A DNA stretch of 64,000 bases from Chamaecrista fasciculata (Eukaryota > Streptophyta > Magnoliopsida > Fabales > Fabaceae), in contig QANZ01052132.1 of NCBI GenBank assembly GCA_003254925.1, positions 76,862 to 140,861 on the forward strand, in the 5' to 3' direction. The position numbers and the translations under genes were made by a program. The notes below the pieces were generated by a model that saw only the letters and a program-made list of their open reading frames with translations, ran no database searches and was not told where the DNA came from. Every line of letters starts with the position of its first letter. Within the stretch, counting starts at the first letter, position 1. Of the stretch, positions 49,060 to 61,742 are shown in pieces.

Positions 49060-49500
49060 CATTGTCAATACTCCTTCAACACTAATGAAGATACATGTTT
49101 AAATATAATAGTAATAATTTGCATACATTTAATCAATCTAAATTTCATCTTCACCCATTAAACCTCATTTGTCGCCATTTTTGTCGAAACTTAAAGAAGA
49201 ATCAAACAATACACCAACAACAAACAACAAACTTTTGACGATGGAAGATACCGACTCACTTCTATACATATTCAGTTATCATGCTCACTGGCTTCTCACT
49301 AATGTTATTCTTCTACCTATGTTCACAAATAAGCATGATCAAATCGTTATATTTAAGATTTTTCACTAACAATTGAATAATTACATTTGACATATCATGT
49401 TTGAGCAAACAATATAAACGAAAATTGAATAAATTAAAGTTCAACTTAGTGGGAAAATAAATACATATACACACACAATAACTCCATAATCAATTCAATA
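49060..49500 (-). pseudogene. Decayed copy of the first Pumilio exon and 5' UTR
   Basis: It aligns with 45215-45650 of the Pumilio gene in the same orientation: ccacttctatacatac becomes actcacttctatacatat, cacgaatcagcatgctcaaatc becomes cacaaataagcatgatcaaatc, and the 5' UTR phrase acatatacacacata is kept. Most differences are C-to-T or G-to-A, and nearly all CpG sites are lost. No reading frame for a Pumilio protein survives. A plus-strand frame at 49169-49369 is the antisense shadow of this relic. Later exons are not found near it, so a partial duplication is most likely. Confidence 0.8.
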
Positions 49501-50415
49501 TTTTTTTAACATTTCCAACATTTAATGTTCTTATAAAACCTAGAGAGATGTGAGCTATAAAATTTTGATTTTATAGGATAATTTAGTCATTTTCTAAAGT
49601 TATATGATAACTTGTAATTGAAAAGAAAAAGACACTTGTTGAAAATTATAATCTTTTTACTTATAAATTTTAAGTATAGTCAAGTTTGTTGACAAAAAAT
49701 ATTGATATATAAATCATCCATGTTAGTATATGCGATTAACTATTTATATAATTTCTGTTAATTTAATTTTATATATGTAGTTTTTTTATTTTTAATATAA
49801 ACAATAAAAAGTGAAACTAAACTATATTAAAATAATAAATAAATTGTTAAAATAATAGATAGTTCGATATTTATAAATGATATCTCAAATTTAAATATCA
49901 TTAAAAAATATTTATTAAAAATTTTATGACTTTTTCAATTCTAACAAAATTATAACTTGTCTTTTTTCTTTGTCAAGAAAAATGAATATTTGTCTAGATT
50001 ATAGAATGCCTACATAGAAAAGAAACAAAAAAATATTCACACCGAAAGTTTAGAAATTAGAAGCATATCCGTTTAGATATTGTTGGGCCAAGTGACGAAA
50101 TCCATTTGCCGCGCCATTATACACCAAAATTTCATGCATAAAACAGAAACAAAGTTATACCCACCTTTCACAAAGGCGCGTGCAAGAGACTAACGATAGA
50201 TGATGGCTTACGGTATCAGGATCTCGAAAAATCACTGTCGAATTAAATTGACCAAAGGATATGCGCGTGGTAAAAGGTAATCTACGTACTTGACAATCAC
50301 TACCACGTGAAATGTCCAAAACAGGTTTAGTAAATATTTAAAGGGTTTTCCGTGTCCTAATGATCACGGAAATATGTATGTATTTGACATTTGTAGTTAT
50401 TCGGTGATTAAATAA

Positions 50416-50693
50416 TACTCTCTCTGGTTCTATATATTTGGTGTTTAAGGTTTCTACACACAGATTAAGGAAATGATTAGCCAACATAGAATGAAGAGAA
50501 AAATGAAGTAAAATGACTAAACTATCCCTATTAAATTACTTGGAAAATGTTTATACATTTATGAATCTACTATATTTAATAGGGGTAGAATGGTAAAAAA
50601 ATAATTAATGCTCTCTTGAATTTATAAAATATCAGATATTTTGGAACAAAAATGATTTTCTAAAACACCAGATATTCAGAACCGGAGGGAGTA
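50416..50693. repeat. Stowaway-like (Tc1/Mariner) MITE
   Basis: Ends tactctctctggttctatat and gatattcagaaccggagggagta are inverted, matching the plant-wide 'ctccctccggttc' terminal motif. TA dinucleotides flank both ends as expected for TA target duplication. About 278 bp, non-coding. Confidence 0.75.
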
Positions 50694-51033
50694 TATTTCT
50701 ATCATTCAAGGACTAAATCGTTAGAATTGTGAAAATTAAAAGACCAAATAATAAGTTTTCACTTTCTCAAATCTCATCTATTACTTTCTCTCTCCCATTA
50801 TCTATACAGTTAGCCAATTATCAAGTTTCACATGTTTATTTCTTATTTTTTTAATTTTTAATTTAATTATTTTTGACTAACCAAAAGCACCCTCACACAT
50901 ATAATATAGTATAGATTTATAAAATAATTTGATGATTTTTTATTAAAAATAATAAAATATCTCAATATAATTCTTGAAAAGATTTAATCTTTAAAATATT
51001 AATTACAATTAATTTGATTATTTTATTTTGGTC

Positions 51034-51574
51034 AAAGGCTTATTTTGGTCCTAAACGTATGCCCTGATGTTCATTTTGGTCTATTATGTTTCCAAATGTT
51101 CAAATCGGTCCTAAATGTTTGCAAAATGATTCATTTTGGTCCTAAATATTAGTAAAATGATTCATTTTGATCCCAAACTATTGAATTTGGTCATATTTAT
51201 CTCGTCTTTCATTTCAAATTCAAATGACTTGTTAAGTGAAACTCGTAGCTCTGAATTCGTCGCATTCGAATTTGAAACGAGAGAGATATGACCAACTTTA
51301 TTTGTTTGACAATGAAACGAGTGGTCTACTTTCAGGACCGATTTGACCTCGTTTGCTGACGGCTCCAACTGAATAGAGAAATTACTCTTTGAGAACAATA
51401 CATAACACTAAACTTGTCACGTTTGAACTTGAAACAAGCCGTTAACAATAGTTTAGGACCAAAATGAAACATTTTACAAATATTTAGGCTCAATTTGAAT
51501 ATTTTTTAAAACATAATGGACCAAAATGATCATTAAAGCATACATTTAGGACCAAAATAACCCTTTAGCCTTTT
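51034..51574. repeat. MITE-like foldback with 'ttttggtcctaa' ends
   Basis: Left end aaaggcttattttggtccta and right end taggaccaaaataacccttt then agcctttt are mirrored. An inner palindrome pairs tcatatttatctcgtctttc with gaaacgagagagatatgacc. No clean target duplication. Confidence 0.65.
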
Positions 51575-52833
51575 ATTTTTAATGTTAATTAAAACTTAAT
51601 AGTTGTCAAATCGGGATTCGAATCATGAATCGTTAAACTAATTTTTTAATCGTGAATCGTGGATCGTATCGAATCGTAGGATTCAAGACTACAATGAAAA
51701 ATAGTCTGAAGTATATTATATGAGTGACAAAAAATTATATAATTAAGTCTCACATAAAGTCATAAATGACAAATCATAATAAAGAAGAACTCATAAGTCA
51801 TATAATTTATAACTCATAACTAACAAAACAAAGTTAAAATTAATTATCTTCTAGTTCTATTATAGACTAACCCTAATAATATATATGATATGTTTATAAA
51901 TTATGTTAATATTCTATTTAATAATTAATATTAGAAAATCACATTTAAGATTAAATTCAAATTAATATTTTAACAAAATAATTAAATTGATTGCAAGTTT
52001 GCGACTCTACATTTTAATAACTAAATCTTGCAATCTTACTTTTAATAAAATTTTGTTGAGATATTTATGTGACTAAATTATTAACCATTTATACATCTTT
52101 GTCAATTTATTATTTTGTTATCTACTCAATACTTGACCAATCCGTATTAAACTCGTGTTGTAAGTTTGTTATGGTAAGAGAGTCTCTCACTCTCTCAATA
52201 AGAATAACTACATCTATAATGTTTTGAATTTAAAACTTTGTTTAACTAATTAATGTTTCCAAGTCATTTATCACTTAAAAAAATTAAATAAAAACCAAAT
52301 ATCACATTAAAATAAGAATATATAGATGAAATTTTTACAACTTGAAATAATTTTTAAAACGCTTAAGATATGTACTAAAATCAAACATCTAAAACAAACA
52401 AATAACAAAGTTTTTTTTTTGGCCTGAACAAATAACAAAGTTTAATTGCACCTCTCTCGTTGTTTTATTTTGTTTATATAAGTTGAATTTAAATAATGTT
52501 AGGTTAGTTTCATTATATTCAAGACTCGGTGATTGAGTGAGTCCATACAAATATGTATTTTTGTTTATTTAGTTCCTAACCAAATATCTAGTTTCTGATT
52601 CATTATGGATCAAATAGATTCTGAATAGTCTAAAATAATATGACTATTATAACAGTCCAATTACGTAATTCGAAATGCTCTTCACGTAAGGTGGTCGAGT
52701 ATGATTTTCAAAACAATGCCCCAAAAAAAAAAATCTTTTTGAGATATGATCCATTAATATTTATTTTTGTTTTTATTTGGAACGGCAATGGATATTTTTT
52801 AAGGTTTAGGTGTAATTAATCCATAAATAAATG
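51575..52833. other. AT-rich intergenic DNA
   Basis: No supported gene. A phrase 'gaatcgtgaatcg' near 51640-51675 resembles interspersed repeats. Nothing else. Confidence 0.35.
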
Positions 52834-52847
52834 GGAAACAGAACATT

Positions 52848-53041
52848 GGTTCAGTTGGTAATGAGTCAACTCATAACCTTCAAAGTCGTGAATTTGATTC
52901 TCATTGCCGATGTGAGAGCCTTGTTGGTAGGCAATCTATAAGTATCTCTATAACCGCTCATAGAGCCTGAAGGCATGCTTTAGTCTTGGTGAGCCTCCAA
53001 GATCCAACTCACCTAAACTTTTCGTCTACAAAAAAAAAAAA
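52848..53041 (+). mobile_element. tRNA-derived SINE
   Basis: Starts ttggttcagttggtaatgag (box A) with a worn box B (gtgaatttgattctc) and ends ctacaaaaaaaaaaaa. Flanks ggaaacagaacatt (52834-52847) and ggaaaacggaacatt (53042-53056) form an imperfect target duplication. Confidence 0.75.
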
Positions 53042-53056
53042 GGAAAACGGAACATT

Positions 53057-53989
53057 ATCAATTTATTTGACATTAAAGGGTTTTAATTTTTTTTCAATTG
53101 TGATATGTAGAATTGTAGATAATAAGTATAAGTATTTGTTGTAAACTAAATCCTTTAAAGTAGATTCTTATATACTAATAGCATTTAGATCTAGCGGAAG
53201 AGAAGTCTCTCACAAATTCATATTTGAATCTTCATTAGGAGAACTGGAGAAGTGTTCATATTTAGTATACTTCTGTCCATTGAATAAGATTGTTTTTATT
53301 AAAGAATACATATACAAAACTATATAAAAAAACTTATATTATGGTAAAGTAAAGAAAATTGTACAACTTTTGAGTTAGAAAAGAAAAAGAAAGAAATAGA
53401 TTTCATATACTTGACTAACAAGATAAGTAATTTCTCATAACTTTTTTTCTCTTTAGTACTTAAAATTCATATGTTGTTAATATATCATTTTAAAAGAATA
53501 AAAATAAAAAAATTAAAATTCATATATATACTAATGGTTTTTTTTATTATAATTGCAGTCTAGCAGAGCAAAAGGTGTGGAGAAAACAAAAGCCAAAGCA
53601 GGAGCAGGCAGCACCATTACTGGATCACTGTTTTGTTTGCTGTTGTTGGAATGTACTAACTACTAATGTTGCCCCTCACAATTTGCTTCTCTTTGCAATT
53701 TTGTTCATTGTTAACCTTTTTTTTTTTCTGCCAAATCCATTGTTAACTTATCACTTTCATCCCATTTTCTCATATAAAATATTATGATCGCTCATACACT
53801 GATACACACACATCAATCATAGTTTACTTTCATCTGTATACATTTTTTATTTAATAATTATATTACAACAAGGGGTATTTTTTTTTTTTTTGGGTCCTGA
53901 ACAACGGGTATTTGATTTTAAGTTTTAAACTAAACAATATAATTTGGGTCGACTAAAAAATATAATATGTATCACTACTCAACAGAACA

Positions 53990-54046
<57 letters not shown>

Positions 54047-56514
54047 TTCAGTGTCTAATACAAGTATGAGTTTGTTTAAAAATAAAATTTATTAGTTCAC
54101 CGTATTTGAAATAATATAAAATAAGTCATGAGAACTTATTTAATTTTTAAAAAACTTTTCATAATAATTTTGTTTTATTTTTAGACAATATAACTTTTTT
54201 TCGAGATTTATTTTACTTAGTTAACTATTTATTTTTTATGTATTTTATATAAAATGTTATTTTAAATATTGAAACTACAAAATAAATCCTAAATAATAAA
54301 GTATATATTTAAAATTAATTAAAATATAAAATAGTGAAATATATTAAATTGATATTATTATTATTATATGTATCATTAGAAATTATTGAACTTATTTAGA
54401 AAAGTTTCACATTTTTATTTTTTTCTTTAAAAAATATATATTTAAAAAATCAACAAGTTGAAGATCCTAAAATGGAATAATAATTTTAAGAATATAAATG
54501 TTTTAACAATATATTAAATTTTGAAAATTGCGATACTATTTAATTTTATAAACCATTGACTTACTAATTATTAAACAACGAAATTCTTTATGTTATCTAT
54601 TAGGTTTTAGCTTTGCCTGTGTGGCTCATGTCACGCCAAGACAGAATCAACACACGCACGCACTCATACATATTCTTTTTTTTGGCCATTATACATATTG
54701 TATGGTTAAAGAATCACTGTACTATAAAGAAAACAATACTCTTATATCAAATAATAATAATAATTCTAATTATAAGTATGGATCCAACTTAGTTTCAACT
54801 GATACAAATTTATTATCTTGATTTGAGTATTAATTTTATGTATCTCCCCGTGATATTAATTCTACGAACTGTGATGGTGTCGGTTTGTGTTTCTGATACT
54901 GTTTAATTATTATTTTTTTCATAATTATTATTACGAGTGTATACATAGATTAATATTCAAAAGCAATGTATCTGAAGATTCTGAACCACGTTATTCTCTT
55001 CCCTGTGTGGAGGGTAAAATTCGAAAATATTGTAATTAGGAAGCTTTTAAACTAAGAAACATAAATAAATAAATATATAAATATAATTCTGGCAAAAATG
55101 AATAAAGCAGGTAAAAGATAAGGATCAAGAAACAGTTTGCACTTTGCAGAGCACATAATTTTGCTTTCGTTTTAATGGTTTTGTGTGCCCATGTGATTTC
55201 ACCCACTATTCCATGTGACCCTATAAATTTAAAGGACAAAGAATTAATTCTATATTATTAAAATTGGACCACCGATTTATATATACATTAATGTGAATTT
55301 GGAAGTAAATGTATATATGGTTGCTTCTGGACTTCCAAGTTCCAAGCTTATTTATAATGTTTACATTATCTAATATTATCTAATTTTTTTGTAATGACAT
55401 GTATTGTTTGAATGTGATTTACAAGTTTTTTTTTTCAACCCACAAATTTTACTGTCAATACATTATAACATATGCAATATACTACAAAGTAAAACTTAAC
55501 AAATTACAAAATCTAATATAAAAAATTGGTTAGCTCACTATTCTATTGAATTAAATTGATAGTATCTAAAACTCATTTACAAACTCGTTTAAACAGATTG
55601 TTTAACCCAAACATGCGATGATCAGATTAATCCACTTTCATACATCTACTTACAAGTGTCAATTTTGAGTGGTAATTCAAATACTTTCTTGATTAATAAG
55701 TGTTTTTTTTTTACATTAGGCTCACTTATTTGCTATAGTCATAACTCTTAACAACTACTTTTACAGTTAATGGCTTTATGCTATTAAAATTCATTTACTT
55801 TTTTATCAAATAAGTAATTTTGTATGAATTGATATTTGATAGTTAGCTAAAAGATACTCTGTGAATAAATTGTCATGTTCATGTTCAAGCAGTATTAGCT
55901 AGATATAATCATATCATATAATCATATAATTTTATATATAGAAAAAGACTTATCTCATTATAAGGCTTTTTTTACTCAAACAAGATTAATCATAATTTAT
56001 ACTTTAAATTATATGAATTTGTATTTTGTGGGCAAGGCCAAGGAGGAAACTTGAACCAGAAAAAGAGGAAGTTACAGCCTTACAGGTAATGGAGATTGAT
56101 CCAAGTTTGTAGCCCATGGCCCATGAATATGTCGTGGGTTGGACTGATTTTAATGGGCTCTCTAAGGCCCATTGAAGTCATATAGTATGTTCTGCTAAAT
56201 TGTTGAAAGTAATTATATATGACTTAAGTTCACAATATACATTTATTTTTTAAAAATATAAATATAAAATATATATAATTCTTATACACTATGAACTTTT
56301 TTTTAATTCTTTCTATATATTATCAAGATAAGAAATAAAAAATATTAGACAAGTAGGAATTAGTTGCATGTATTAAGATAATAGATTGTATTTCACCCAC
56401 GTCAATGTTATTTTTATATTTAAAAAAATTATAAAAAAAAGTAAAAACCTATATAAAAAATAATGCTATGTTGTATCACTAATCTTTTTAAAGAAGAAGT
56501 TGGCAGCCGTGGAT
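53057..56514. other. Long gene-free AT-rich stretch
   Basis: Contains an (ATT)n microsatellite at about 53991-54047. The frames at 53575-53787, 54621-54821 and 55036-55239 have no recognisable domain. I see no gene. Confidence 0.4.
53991..54047. repeat. (ATT)n microsatellite
   Basis: About 19 uninterrupted ATT units; likely polymorphic. Confidence 0.95.
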
Positions 56515-57650
56515 CAGTACTAGGTAGTTTTTTAGGCAGTGTGATGCTGATGCAATGGCAAAGCTAGATGACTTACCATCTATTGAAGAGCCGAGAAGTG
56601 CTCTCTTTTCTATGGGAGGAATGAAAGCTCCGGGCAATGATATATGGTCACTGGTTTGGAGGGCCTAATAGTTATCCCTTCTGTCCCGGAATTGTGGAGA
56701 CTTCTGTCCATGCTCTAAGAGATTGTCCCAAGGCCTCTACGGTTTGGAACTTGATGCTGGGGCCTGCAAAAATAAGGACTTTTTATAATGATAATTTTAA
56801 TATTTGGGTTTCTTCTAATATGACTGATGTTTCGTATGTAGATAATGTGGGTACCCGGAACCGTGTTTGGGCTGTCACTATCTAGAGGATTTGGTGTTGG
56901 AGAAATGCACAAGTTCATGATCCAAACTTCAAAATGCCAGTTCGTCTTGCTGAGTTGATTCAAAATTACATTTTGGATTATGATAGAGGAAAACAGACTT
57001 TTGGTGTGTTCAATATTTTACCTGAGAAGACTGATGTTGAGGTCACTTGGAACAAACCGGCTAAGGGTTGGATCAAGCTCAACTCGGATGGGGCTCAGGA
57101 TGGTGGCTCAAGGATTGCTAGCTGTGGTGGGCTGCGGATTGCAGGGTATGCCAAGTTCTTAGGCTTCTGTTCGGTCCTTAAAGTCGAAGCCTGGGGACTC
57201 CTCGAAGGGCTGAGATTGGCCGTCGACATGGGTGTTGAATTTGTGGAAATCGAGTGTGATTCGGCGATTTTGGTGGCGTATGTCCAGAATCGTTCCTCCC
57301 CGGTGCCGGATATTCGTGGGGTTTTGACTGAAATAAGGGAGAAGTTGGGGTTATTTAGGATGTGGTCCATCTCTCATGTTTGGAGAGAGGCGAATCGGTG
57401 CGCAGATTACCTTGCATCGTTGGGAGCGAAGCTTTCGCCGGAGATTTGTGTTCGTCGCCTGGATTCGCCGCCTGAAGGTCTTCGACTTCTTTTGTTTGGT
57501 GACTCCATGGGTTTCGCTGATTTCAGGCTTGCTAGGGTTTAGTTTGTTTGTTGGTTGTTTGGATGTGCTTTTTGATTGGCCTTGTTGTTTTGTTTGTTCT
57601 CTTCTGTCTTGGCTTTTAAGCCCTTTTGTTCACCAAAAAAAAAAATATAA
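56515..57650 (+). mobile_element. Internally deleted L1-type LINE (RT start, zinc-binding motif, RNase H)
   Basis: A start of a plant LINE reverse transcriptase (LDDLPSIEEPRSALFSMGG then KAPGND) joins abruptly at about 56638 to the zf-RVT segment (CPGIVETSVHALRDCP). After a stop at 56883-56885, a 202-codon frame (56934-57542) encodes an RVT_3 RNase H domain: KLNSDGAQDGG, VEAWGLLEGL, VEIECDSAIL and WREANRCADYLASLG, with the four acidic active-site positions present. A poly(A) tract (57635-57645) ends the element. Most of RT, the endonuclease and ORF1 are missing, so it cannot move. The RNase H frame is intact, but there is no sign of separate expression. Confidence 0.85.
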
Positions 57651-58461
57651 GAATTAATAAAGACTGAAATCAAGGTTATAAATTGTGGTCCGCAACTGTA
57701 ATTGCGCCCACAATATTACTGTTACAGTGCTGACTGCAATTCGCATCAGATCGCAACGATACATAGTACACCTGCACCCTATATTGCAACACTCGCAACT
57801 GCAGTGAATGCAACACAATTGGATCCATAACCGTAATTTACAACTCCGATGGAAATATTCTATATATTTATTTTTTAAGCACTAACAATATTCTATATGT
57901 AGGTATATGTACGAATACCAAAACAATAAAAGTCTAAACAAATGGAATTTTGGTTGCAACTTGCAAGAATTGAAGAAGTTGAGCGACCGTACAATTTTTA
58001 ACAAGTTAACTAATAATAAAATTGAAACGCAAACAACAGTGATGTGTGGGAGTGACAAGATTAAGATTTCTGACCTACATATATACGTCTCAATTCGATC
58101 ATTCCAAGCTTTCAGCTTTCTCATTTCATACCAAACTTTAATTTGTTGCTTTCTTAGCCACTTTCAGCAACACCATGTATGTATTTCTTCTAACCTACTT
58201 TGACTTTGCAAGCCAAATTAGGCAAAAATACGATAAGACTCATGTATGAGATATAGTGTAAAGAGTTTCTTGTATTTTCTTTTCCCAAATTAAGATGATA
58301 TTATATACATACACTGATACACCTATAGGTTATAATTAATAATAGCAATAGATTACAGAATTAAATTGAAAAATGATGTCTAAGTTCCGAAATGCATGCT
58401 ATATTGACTGTAGAGAACTCACTAAAGGTTGGATTATTGTTTTAAAACTATGGAGTAATCA
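57651..58461. other. Intergenic DNA
   Basis: No gene seen. A stretch at about 57670-57840 with 'gcaactgcaat' words looks like interspersed repeat debris. Confidence 0.35.
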
Positions 58462-58477
58462 AATTTCAAAACACTTT

Positions 58478-58657
58478 CTTTTTTTTGTCCAAGGTATTCC
58501 ACAGCTCGGGCTAAGGACTAATCCTTTGCATATCTGAGTTCTATTTAAGGGTTTGTCGCAGGTCAATTGATTGCTGCACACACAAGGCGGAGATCGAACT
58601 CCCGACACTTGCTTAAGCGACCTAGTGAGCTAACCACTAGACCAACCAAGCTTGGTT
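58478..58657 (-). mobile_element. tRNA-derived SINE with 16-bp target duplication
   Basis: Minus strand: box A ggtctagtggttagc, box B gggagttcgatctcc, A-rich tail (T run at 58479-58487 on plus). Flanked by AATTTCAAAACACTTT at 58462-58477 and 58658-58673, identical over 16 bp. Confidence 0.88.
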
Positions 58658-58673
58658 AATTTCAAAACACTTT

Positions 58674-61052
58674 TATTCTCACCCTACCTATATATTCAAG
58701 ATTTCAATTATAATTGCTTGCTTATGTGAAAGTTTCCATATCCATAAATACATATATATATATAGGAACCAATTAAGCACCTCCACTTCAATGAAAAAGA
58801 TCAATCAATATAATGAGATAATATGAACAACTTAGTCCTTTCATCTCCATTTATTCACTATTGGCCAAAAGCCAAAAAATCATTAATTATTCATTTGTCT
58901 TGGAGTAGAGAGATAATAAAGTCTTAGACTTAATATTTTAAAATTTAAGTAAGCTTTTATGCTATTAAATTTTAATAATACTTTGTAACTCAGAACTGTT
59001 AATCTGCAAAATAAATATAACTTTGGGAAGTTTTATTGATGTATTTTAGTCATTATTAAATTATCCTATATTTTTAATACAGAAACCTAGTACTATCGCC
59101 TTAATTTATTAGAATTGCTTTCTTCAGTGAAAATTTCCATTCATCCAGAAATGAACATATATATATATATATATAGGAACAAACTGGTTACCAAAAATTA
59201 ATTAATAATTAATTTTGGTTGCATGCTTGCCATCTGCATGTGAGAAAAGAAAGGACTAAGCTGTATATATTATCTTATTGGCCAAATTAAAGCAACAAAT
59301 AACAATTATCAATTTAATTTGTCTATATAGAGTAGAGATAAATAGAGCACTAAAAAAGGAGTCGCACAGTACTCTTAATAATACTCTAATTAATTTAGTA
59401 CAAAATACTGGTCCACCACCGCTCAATGACAAGGAAAAATGAGAGATACATAGATATGTGAATGAATGGAAAGAAAGAATATTGATGGAATTATTTACAT
59501 AGAGAATTTTTAAATTAAACTAATAATTTGATCTTTAAAAAATTATTGAGTTGACAATTTGAATTCTAAAATATTAAAATATAAAGTTAGTTACTGAAGA
59601 TTAAAACGATATATTTTTTATTCTACAAGATTAAAATGACATACTATTTAATCTATAAAAATGATTGTTAAGTATAATATTTTGACCTTTTAGAGATTAA
59701 AAATTTCACATTTCAATATTTATCAGAATGTGAGTTGCCAGTTCAATGATTTTAATGACCAAAATTTTCAGTTACTCATATTTCTATTAATTAAAGTGAT
59801 AAGAGAATTATTAAATCTCCACTCCTAGATCAAATAAATTTAATTTAGTAACACATGTAACTTTTATAACTTTTTATAATATTTGTTTACTTGAATGACA
59901 GTAATTATATACACACACTTTGCAAAGAATATTCTACAAATCGCTTCTACAGGAACCACCAACAAATTATGCAGATATTCTAAATAACTTACCATCCTAA
60001 TGGAGACTATATGGTTATTCCTCTGCTTCTTATAATATAATTATATAGAAAGATACACAAATACAAAATTAATCAGTGAGATTTACTTAAGCCATATGAA
60101 TCTTAATTAATTGAATGATCCATGAATGTGTACGTTTCACATAGTTCAATTTTATATTCAAAATAAAACATTAATGACTGATGAAAGAAATGTAATATAT
60201 ATGCTAGAAGAATTGTTTGAAAAACATGTTAATTAATTACTTAATACTTCTTCAATAAACGAAACAGAGAGAAGAGTGTGGAAGAAGAAAATGAAAAAGG
60301 ACATACTCAAGTAATTGGTTACTTAAGCCCAGCAGCAAGACAAAAGAAAGTATACTAGATTTCTGAGACAGGAAACAATTGCACAGGTGTGAATTCAGGA
60401 AATTAAAGAGATGAACAAATTTCAAATTAGACACGCTCTAGCTAGTCTACCCCAATACTTAAGTAACTTCAATTATCTTCTCAATATTTTCTATATATAT
60501 ACACACAAACCTTTGAAGGTGGGTATAAACGACGTTGGTCAATTTTAGGTATATCGATGTAGCCTTTCCTAATCAAGCTATTTAATTATTTTTATTATTC
60601 ATATATCATTAATTAATTTGTATTAGAATTTGATTTGATTGAGGCGAAGTTGTTGGGGTTAAGTAATCAATCTTTGCCTATCAAACCTGGCGTATAATCC
60701 TCTATTCTTCACGGTTATATCCACCCAAAACCACAAAAATATAATAAACAAGCTAAAAAATATATAATTATGTATAACCAAGAATTTTTTTTGCATGTGT
60801 GTTTTTTTTACACGCAGACTGATGAAGCATGACTCCACCATTATTTGATCATAAATACATTTTCCTAACATTAATCATTAAGCTTAATATATCAACAAGA
60901 TTATTTACAATGACATATAATTAATTTGTTATTATATTTATTTAATATCTTTAACAAAAAATTAAATTAATTGTAGTTATAACTAAGTGCGTAGATTAAT
61001 TGGTTGAGAATTAATCTAATTTAATCAAGAGTATTAAGTTCTATAATTAAAA
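58674..61052. other. Gene-free AT-rich stretch
   Basis: No gene or well-bounded element. At 59500-59770 there is an interspersed AT-rich sequence that loosely echoes 8700-8945. The short frames at 60252-60434 and 60659-60871 are not supported. Confidence 0.4.
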
Positions 61053-61390
61053 GGGTAAATTATACTTTGGTATCATGTTCTATGGACTGATTTCATTTTG
61101 GTACCATGTTCTTTCAAAAGTGACACTTTGGTATCCTAGCTATTTTTTTGCACCGTTAACATTTTGGTATCCTGTTCTTTGTACCGTTAACACTTTGGTA
61201 TCCTAAAAAAAGATAAAACAGGTTAATAAATCGTGAAAAAACAGGATACCAACATGAAATAAGTCCATAAAACAGGGTACCTAAGTGTTAACGATGCAGA
61301 AAACAGGGTACTAAAGTGTCACTTTTTGAAAGAACATGATACAAAAGTGAAATCGGTACAGAGAATAGGGTACCATAGTGTAATTTACCC
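61053..61390. repeat. MITE with 'gggtaaat...atttaccc' ends
   Basis: Terminal inverted repeats gggtaaattatactttggta and taccatagtgtaatttaccc, with inner repeats of 'tttggtatcctgttctttg'. Flanks taattaaaa and atattaaaa are an imperfect 9-bp duplication, suggesting MULE type. It lies about 350 bp upstream of the acyltransferase start codon. Confidence 0.75.
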
Positions 61391-61742
61391 ATATTAAAAA
61401 AAGGATTAAGTTAATTAGTTAATTTTATTTCGTGCCATAAATAGTTGTGGGGTAATAAATGTAAAATATATGGGGGCGTATAGTCATACGAAAACAACAG
61501 AAGAGGTAGTTGTAGGCTGATGAACTGCCTTAATCCCACAGAAACGTATGACAAAGACCAGTGAAAGAAAGAAAGAAAAAGCACGAAGTCACACAGACCA
61601 AGGCTTAATAAAATCTCTCAAGATCCTAATAAATATAATGAATAGGCATACATTAGATTTACCAATTACCATACATACCCTATCCCTAGCTCACCCACAA
61701 AACCCAACATAGTAGTAAGCAGTAAGCTAAGTAACATACACC
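61391..61742 (+). promoter_or_regulatory. Proximal promoter and 5' UTR region of the acyltransferase
   Basis: Contains a cataaatag TATA-like word near 61436 and a cctaataaatataatgaat stretch near 61625. I cannot choose between them as the core promoter. No other gene is present. Confidence 0.35.

Noticed and set aside
49169..49369. 66-codon plus-strand frame
   Set aside because: It is the antisense of the decayed Pumilio exon copy.
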